Below are positions 6,269-9,434 of a DNA stretch of 9,434 nucleotides, in pieces. Every line of letters begins with the position of its first letter. Within the stretch, counting starts at the first letter, position 1. Source of the stretch: JBLMYQ01 sp050258375 (GTDB lineage: Bacteria; Bacillota; Clostridia; Acetivibrionales; UBA4821); assembly GCA_050258375.1 (NCBI GenBank), contig JBLMYQ010000072.1:1-9434 (forward strand), in the 5' to 3' direction. Both the position numbers and the translations under genes were made by a program. Under the pieces are notes generated by a model that was given only the letters and a program-made list of their open reading frames with translations, searched no databases and was not told the origin of the DNA.

Positions 6269-6446
6269 ACCGAAAGCCAAATCTAATAAAGTAAATTGTC
6301 AAAAATGCATATACTATTTTATTACATGGGATAATAATTTTCCTTATGGCTGTAAGCTGTTTGGGGTTAAATCCAGGCAAGTGCCTTCGGTAATAGTTTA
6401 CAAGTCTTTGGGGAAAGATTGTGATAATTTTATTCAAAAGAAGTAA
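6261..6446 (+). CDS. Conserved-looking small four-cysteine protein, function unknown
   Basis: A 61-residue protein starting at ATG 6261, inside the last codons of yebC (GATGATTAG), an 8-base overlap. No strong ribosome binding site precedes it (only GGGAACAAG), so it is likely translated by coupling to yebC. An in-frame ATG at 6213 would add 16 residues lying wholly inside yebC and is less likely. Cysteines at 13, 16, 31 and 54 (C-x2-C-x14-C-x22-C), with the motif YYFITWDNNFPYGC between the second and third, suggest a small zinc- or metal-binding fold. The pattern recalls a family of about 55-70 residue bacterial proteins containing CxxC and ITWDxxFPxGC, some of them named uracil-DNA glycosylase without good reason. 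That resemblance is from memory. No enzymatic motif is visible. Confidence 0.8.
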   Translation: MIRPKAKSNKVNCQKCIYYFITWDNNFPYGCKLFGVKSRQVPSVIVYKSLGKDCDNFIQKK

Positions 6447-6511
6447 TTACATTTATTAATTTTATTTAAAAAGCATAAGATATAAAAAATAAAAAAATGG
6501 GGGATATATAT

Positions 6512-7093
6512 TTGTTTATTGTGGGGATAAACGGAAGCCCGAACAAGAATGGCAATACAATGTTTTTACTTGAAAGCATCCTTGAAGAAGCCAAAGGACT
6601 GGGCTGTGAATATAAAATAATTAATGCCGGAGAAGCGGTTCTTTCTTCAAAGTCTCCATTTTGTATGTCATGTAGTACTCCTTGCAGTGGAAAATGCTAT
6701 GAGGGTACACCTCTTGAAGATGCATACAAATTAATTTCAAAAGCTGATGCTGTTATTTTGGGAAGCCCAGTTTATTTTGGAACGGTTTCGGCTCAAATCA
6801 AAGCATTTTTTGATAAGACCAGAAAAATACGAGGACAAAAAATATGGATTAATAAGATTGCTGCCGGAATAACTGTTGGTGCTTCTAAATATGGAGGTCA
6901 GGAAACGACATTACGAGCTTTGCAAGATATTATGTTAGTCCATGGTATGGTTATTGTAGGAGATGGACATCATGATTTTGATGCAGGACATCATGGAGTT
7001 TGTGCTCAAAAGCCAGCGAGTGATGATGATTTTGCATTAAAAAGAGCCAAAATAATAGCAGAAAAAATAGTTTATATGATTAGAAAGATTTAA
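6512..7093 (+). CDS. NADPH-dependent FMN reductase / flavodoxin-fold oxidoreductase with cysteine cluster
   Basis: A 193-residue flavoprotein of the NAD(P)H:FMN reductase superfamily. The start is set at TTG 6512: GGGGGA (6499-6504) is 7 bases upstream, and the protein then opens MFIVGINGSPNKNGNT, matching the family's usual start. The in-frame ATG at 6497 has only A/T upstream and includes part of that site. GSPNKNGNT (8-16) is the FMN phosphate-binding loop, and GSPVYFGTVSAQIKAFFD (84-101) is the second flavin-contacting segment. Between them lies C51-x2-C54-x3-C58-x3-C62, in the place where many relatives carry C-x2-C-x2-C and where iron-sulfur flavoproteins bind a [4Fe-4S] cluster. A histidine-rich loop, DGHHDFDAGHHG (151-162), follows. 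It probably reduces a quinone, metal or electrophile with NAD(P)H; the substrate is unknown. Its last codons overlap the dgt promoter. Confidence 0.92.
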   Translation: MFIVGINGSPNKNGNTMFLLESILEEAKGLGCEYKIINAGEAVLSSKSPFCMSCSTPCSGKCYEGTPLEDAYKLISKADAVILGSPVYFGTVSAQIKAFFDKTRKIRGQKIWINKIAAGITVGASKYGGQETTLRALQDIMLVHGMVIVGDGHHDFDAGHHGVCAQKPASDDDFALKRAKIIAEKIVYMIRKI

Positions 7094-7117
7094 ATAATAA
7101 AAATGATGTGATATAAT
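7089..7117 (+). promoter_or_regulatory. Sigma-A promoter with extended -10 for dgt-dcd
   Basis: A perfect TATAAT (7112-7117) is preceded by TGA (7109-7111, extended -10), with TTTAAA (7089-7094) 17 bases upstream as -35, overlapping the stop codon of the flavoprotein gene. Transcription would start near 7124, giving dgt a leader of about 37 bases. By eye this is the best promoter match in the window. Confidence 0.68.
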
Positions 7118-7160
7118 AAGGATAAAAATTCTATTCCAAAAAAGGTTGTGAATTAAAAAC

Positions 7161-8264
7161 ATGATAAGCAGAGAAAACAGTGAACAGAATGAACTGAAAA
7201 TATTACATCCACTTGCTGCATTAAGCAGCCAAGCTATCAGGCAGAAGCCAATGGAAGAATGTGAATACAGAACAGCGTACCAACGAGATAGTGACAGAAT
7301 TGTTTACTCGAGAAGCTTTAAAAGATTGGCAGGAAAAACTCAGGTTTTTATTAGACCGCGTGGAGATCATTATAGAACCAGAATGACTCATACACATGAG
7401 GTAAGCAGAATTTCTAGGGTTATAGCCCGCTGCCTGGGGCTTAATGAAGATTTAGCTGAAGCAATAGCTCTTGCACATGATATTGGACATACACCATTTG
7501 GACATGCTGGTGAAAGAGCATTGCAAAAGTGTTATTCAAAAGATTTTAATCACGAATCATTTGGGGTAACTGTAGTAGATAAACTCGAAAATGGTGGACT
7601 TAACCTGACCAATGAAGTAAGAGATGGTATATTATTTCACAGCTCAAGCTCAAAACAAGTTCCATATACATTAGAAGGACAAGTTGTTAGATTAGCTGAC
7701 AAAATAGCATATGTTTCGCATGATACGGAAGATATACTTCGGGCAGGAATTATTAAGGAATCCAATTTACCTAAGGATGCGCTTAAAATACTTGGCGGTA
7801 GCGTAGATAACTTTATTGATACGATGGTTGGAAGCACAATTGAGCATAGTAGAGAGAAAATGCAGGAGGCAAGTGAAAATAATTTCGGAAGACCTGAACC
7901 TGATAAAAGAAGTCTGCTGATATTAATGGGAGAAGATGAATATCATGGTATGACTGCCATTAGAGGTTATTTGAATGAAAATATCTATACAGGCTTAAAA
8001 TCAAAAATAAATGAAGAAGCTAAAGCTGACAGATTGATAAGGAGTTTATTTGAGAATTATACAAAATCCATATTTAGTATACCTCAAAAAATGAAAGGGC
8101 ATTTGGGAGAATTCGATATATTTGATGTAGCGGCATTTTATATTGCAGGTATGACAGATAGATATGCAGAAGATGAATTTGATAAAATCTTCAAACCCAA
8201 AGGTAAATTTATAACAGAACCAAGAGAAAATTTAGGCGGAAGAGGAGGATTTGACATAAGATGA
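7161..8264 (+). CDS. dgt: dGTPase-family HD triphosphohydrolase
   Basis: A 367-residue HD-domain protein of the dNTP triphosphohydrolase family, which splits dGTP or other dNTPs to the deoxynucleoside and tripolyphosphate. Family markers are YRTAYQRDSDRIVYSRSFKRL (36-56, by range), KTQVF (59-63), and THTHEV (76-81, with metal ligand His77). The HD pair His106-Asp107 sits in LAHDIGHTPFGHAGE, and LADKIAYVSHD (178-188) carries the fourth ligand, Asp180. All four ligands are present, so it should be active. Length fits the shorter, type-2 dGTPases. An in-frame stop just upstream makes ATG 7161 the first possible start; the ribosome binding site is weak (AAAGG, 15 bases away). It overlaps dcd by ATGA and has its own promoter, so the two form an operon. 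Substrate choice and dNTP activation cannot be read from the sequence. Confidence 0.95.
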   Translation: MISRENSEQNELKILHPLAALSSQAIRQKPMEECEYRTAYQRDSDRIVYSRSFKRLAGKTQVFIRPRGDHYRTRMTHTHEVSRISRVIARCLGLNEDLAEAIALAHDIGHTPFGHAGERALQKCYSKDFNHESFGVTVVDKLENGGLNLTNEVRDGILFHSSSSKQVPYTLEGQVVRLADKIAYVSHDTEDILRAGIIKESNLPKDALKILGGSVDNFIDTMVGSTIEHSREKMQEASENNFGRPEPDKRSLLILMGEDEYHGMTAIRGYLNENIYTGLKSKINEEAKADRLIRSLFENYTKSIFSIPQKMKGHLGEFDIFDVAAFYIAGMTDRYAEDEFDKIFKPKGKFITEPRENLGGRGGFDIR

Positions 8265-8797
8265 TACTTTCAGATAAAACCATTAATGAATTACTTAATT
8301 CTGGTGAGTTGATAGTTGAACCAATTACATCAGAACAAGTACAGCCGGCATCAATTGATATAAGACTCGGAAAAAATTTCTTAAAAGTTGATGAAAATAA
8401 TATTGAATGTATGAATATGAGTACCCCGATAAAATACGTTGAATTTGAAGCTGATGAAGTAATAATTCCTCCACATTCATTTTTACTTGCTACAACAATG
8501 GAATACATAAAATTGCCTAACAATTTGACTGCTTTCGTTGAAGGAAGAAGTTCAATTGGAAGAATGGGATTATTTATTCAAAATGCAGGATGGGTTGATC
8601 CTGGTTTTGAAGGTGAGATTACCCTTGAGTTATATAATGCAAACAGATTGCCAATAAAATTACAGGCAGGAAGAAGAATATGTCAGCTTGTAATTGCTAG
8701 AATGGATCAGACAGCTCAGAATCCTTATGTGGGAAAATATCAATGCCAAAGGAAAGCAATTGGAAGCAGGATATTTAAAGACAGTGAAAATGCTTAA
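8261..8797 (+). CDS. dcd: dCTP deaminase, possibly bifunctional dCTP deaminase/dUTPase
   Basis: A 178-residue protein of the Dcd/dUTPase superfamily, acting as a cytoplasmic trimer. It turns dCTP into dUTP, or directly into dUMP if bifunctional, feeding dTMP synthesis. Motifs: QPASIDIRLG (28-37), EGRSSIGRMGL (94-104), NAGWVDPGFEG (108-118), then ITLELYN (120-126) with the expected catalytic glutamate Glu123, QLVIARM (142-148) and KYQCQ (159-163). The segment NAGWVDPGF resembles the TAGWIDAGF/TAGFIDPGF type of the bifunctional enzymes (Methanocaldococcus jannaschii, Mycobacterium tuberculosis) more than the TAHRIDPGW of monofunctional E. coli Dcd; that comparison is from memory. Its ATG overlaps the dgt stop (ATGA). 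Its ribosome binding site, AGGAGG (8243-8248), is strong but 12 bases away, so coupling to dgt may help. A strong terminator follows. Confidence 0.95.
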   Translation: MILSDKTINELLNSGELIVEPITSEQVQPASIDIRLGKNFLKVDENNIECMNMSTPIKYVEFEADEVIIPPHSFLLATTMEYIKLPNNLTAFVEGRSSIGRMGLFIQNAGWVDPGFEGEITLELYNANRLPIKLQAGRRICQLVIARMDQTAQNPYVGKYQCQRKAIGSRIFKDSENA

Positions 8798-8826
8798 ATA
8801 ATTTAAAATGTAAAATATAAACTTTT

Positions 8827-8872
8827 AAATCACAAAAACTAGCCAAATGGTTCGAATTTTTGTGATTTTTTT
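8827..8872 (+). terminator. Intrinsic terminator of the dgt-dcd operon
   Basis: Bases 8827-8838 (AAATCACAAAAA) pair perfectly with 8857-8868 (TTTTTGTGATTT). A small inner stem AGCC/GGTT (8841-8844 with 8849-8852) closes around loop AAAT. A T-run to 8872 follows. From 8873 to 8958 I see only AT-rich spacer without a clear gene. Confidence 0.9.
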
Positions 8873-8972
8873 CATTTTGAGAAACTCTTTCATAGTTCGC
8901 AATTATTTTTCAGTTTATTTAGTTTTAAAGTGCAAATAATAATATCGAAACCAACTCTAGGAGGTGAACAGT

Positions 8973-9167
8973 ATGGCTAATAAGACACTTGTTCCTGAAG
9001 CAAAGGCTGCATTGAGTAAATTCAAATTTGAGGTAGCTAATGAAGTTGGCGTAACATTAAATCCAGGATATAATGGAGACCTTAAGTCAAAAGATGCCGG
9101 TAAGATAGGCGGAAATATGGTTAAGAAGATGATACAGATTGCTGAAAAAACAATAGCTAACAGATAA
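8973..9167 (+). CDS. Alpha/beta-type small acid-soluble spore protein (SASP)
   Basis: A 64-residue DNA-binding spore protein. Proteins of this type coat the chromosome in the dormant spore, shift DNA toward an A-like form and protect it from UV and other damage; they are degraded at germination. The start ATG follows a near-perfect AGGAGGTGA (8959-8967); a GTG at 8964 in the same frame lies inside that site. The family core is clear: FEVANEVGV (19-27), where the germination protease GPR should cut between Glu20 and Val21, then GYNGDLKSKDAGKIGGNMVKKMI (32-54, by range). It is transcribed alone. Such genes normally depend on the forespore sigma-G; I found no convincing sigma-G promoter. The gene is direct evidence that the organism forms endospores. 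Confidence 0.97.
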   Translation: MANKTLVPEAKAALSKFKFEVANEVGVTLNPGYNGDLKSKDAGKIGGNMVKKMIQIAEKTIANR

Positions 9168-9172
9168 ATTAG

Positions 9173-9220
9173 AGTTATAAATAATATGGAGGGCCTGAGC
9201 CCTCCATATTATTTATAGTT
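9173..9220. terminator. Very long bidirectional hairpin between SASP and the convergent synthase gene
   Basis: Bases 9176-9194 pair perfectly with 9199-9217 (19 bp) around the 4-base loop CTGA. Wobble and A-T pairs extend the stem to 9173/9220. On the plus strand a T-rich tail (GTTTTATTTT) follows, as for an intrinsic terminator of the SASP gene. The stop codon of the minus-strand gene (9213-9215) lies inside the stem, so this hairpin also forms the 3' end of that message. Confidence 0.9.
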
Positions 9221-9434
9221 TTATTTTGGAAGAAATATCCATCTTAAAGGTTTGACCTTTGAGATAGTCCAATACACCGTATCCGCCGTTAAATACAAGC
9301 TTGAAGGCTTGCAGCTGCTGAAAAGAAATTGACTGCCTGTTGTTGAATTCAACATCTCCATATCTGTTGTCACCGACAATCGGATGACCGATGTAAGCCA
9401 GCTGAGCCCTGATTTGATGGGCTTTTACAGATGT
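9213..9434 (-). CDS. RluA-family pseudouridine synthase, C-terminal part
   Basis: The last 73 residues of a gene that runs off the right edge. The visible part holds the conserved RluA/RluC/RluD C-terminal motif: KAHQIRAQLAYIGHPIVGDN followed by RYGD, near the window edge. Family members convert specific uridines in 23S rRNA or tRNA to pseudouridine. The catalytic aspartate (in the H-R-L-D motif) lies upstream, outside the window, so activity cannot be judged. The form TSVKAHQIR in place of TGRTHQIR is seen, as I recall, in a subgroup common in clostridia, so the rRNA position it modifies cannot be named. The gene converges on the SASP gene; its last codon and stop lie in the shared hairpin. 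The end, KIKL, is unremarkable. Confidence 0.93.
   Translation of the reverse strand, partial: TSVKAHQIRAQLAYIGHPIVGDNRYGDVEFNNRQSISFQQLQAFKLVFNGGYGVLDYLKGQTFKMDISSKIKL

Noticed and set aside
8891..8897. CATAGTT as a sigma-G -10 element for the SASP gene
   Set aside because: It partly resembles the CATNNTA-type -10, but no -35 match lies 16-18 bases upstream and the leader would be about 70 bases, long for a SASP gene. Not strong enough to report as a feature.

Overview
The window looks like chromosomal core sequence from an AT-rich, endospore-forming member of the Clostridia. An alpha/beta-type small acid-soluble spore protein, strong AGGAGG-type ribosome binding sites and clostridial-type housekeeping genes support this. 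A Ruminiclostridium-like genome is possible, but that is inference only.

Layout. Positions 1-160 are the tail of an rRNA operon: the 3' end of a 5S rRNA, then tRNA-Asn(GUU) with an encoded CCA, then an intrinsic terminator. Next come two separately transcribed surface or secreted proteins of unknown role. The first (194-1087) is a membrane-anchored protein with degenerate FG-GAP/EF-hand-like motifs. The second (1269-2336) has a TadG-like N-terminus joined to a roughly 19-residue NGS repeat that looks like a beta-helix. ligA (2453-4453) encodes a complete NAD-dependent DNA ligase. It converges with, and overlaps by four bases, an orphan all-helical protein on the minus strand (4450-5334). A perfect 13-bp hairpin sits over both stop codons, so both proteins end in the same residues, KASD.

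Divergently from the orphan gene lies yebC (5537-6268), which overlaps a 61-residue four-cysteine protein (6261-6446). A flavodoxin-fold reductase (6512-7093, TTG start) follows. The next operon is dgt-dcd (7161-8797), joined by an ATGA overlap, with its own extended -10 promoter and a strong terminator. It pairs a dGTPase-family HD hydrolase with a dCTP deaminase whose active-site segment resembles the bifunctional deaminase/dUTPase type. A monocistronic SASP gene (8973-9167) follows. It converges through a very long hairpin on the 3' end of a RluA-family pseudouridine synthase (minus strand, 9213 to the window edge).

Most of the window is ordinary chromosome. The parts most worth a second look are the NGS-repeat protein, the hairpin shared by two C-termini, the dgt-dcd pair, and the two proteins without a known function (the minus-strand orphan and the four-cysteine protein). 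I saw no CRISPR array, insertion sequence, phage gene or clear attachment site.
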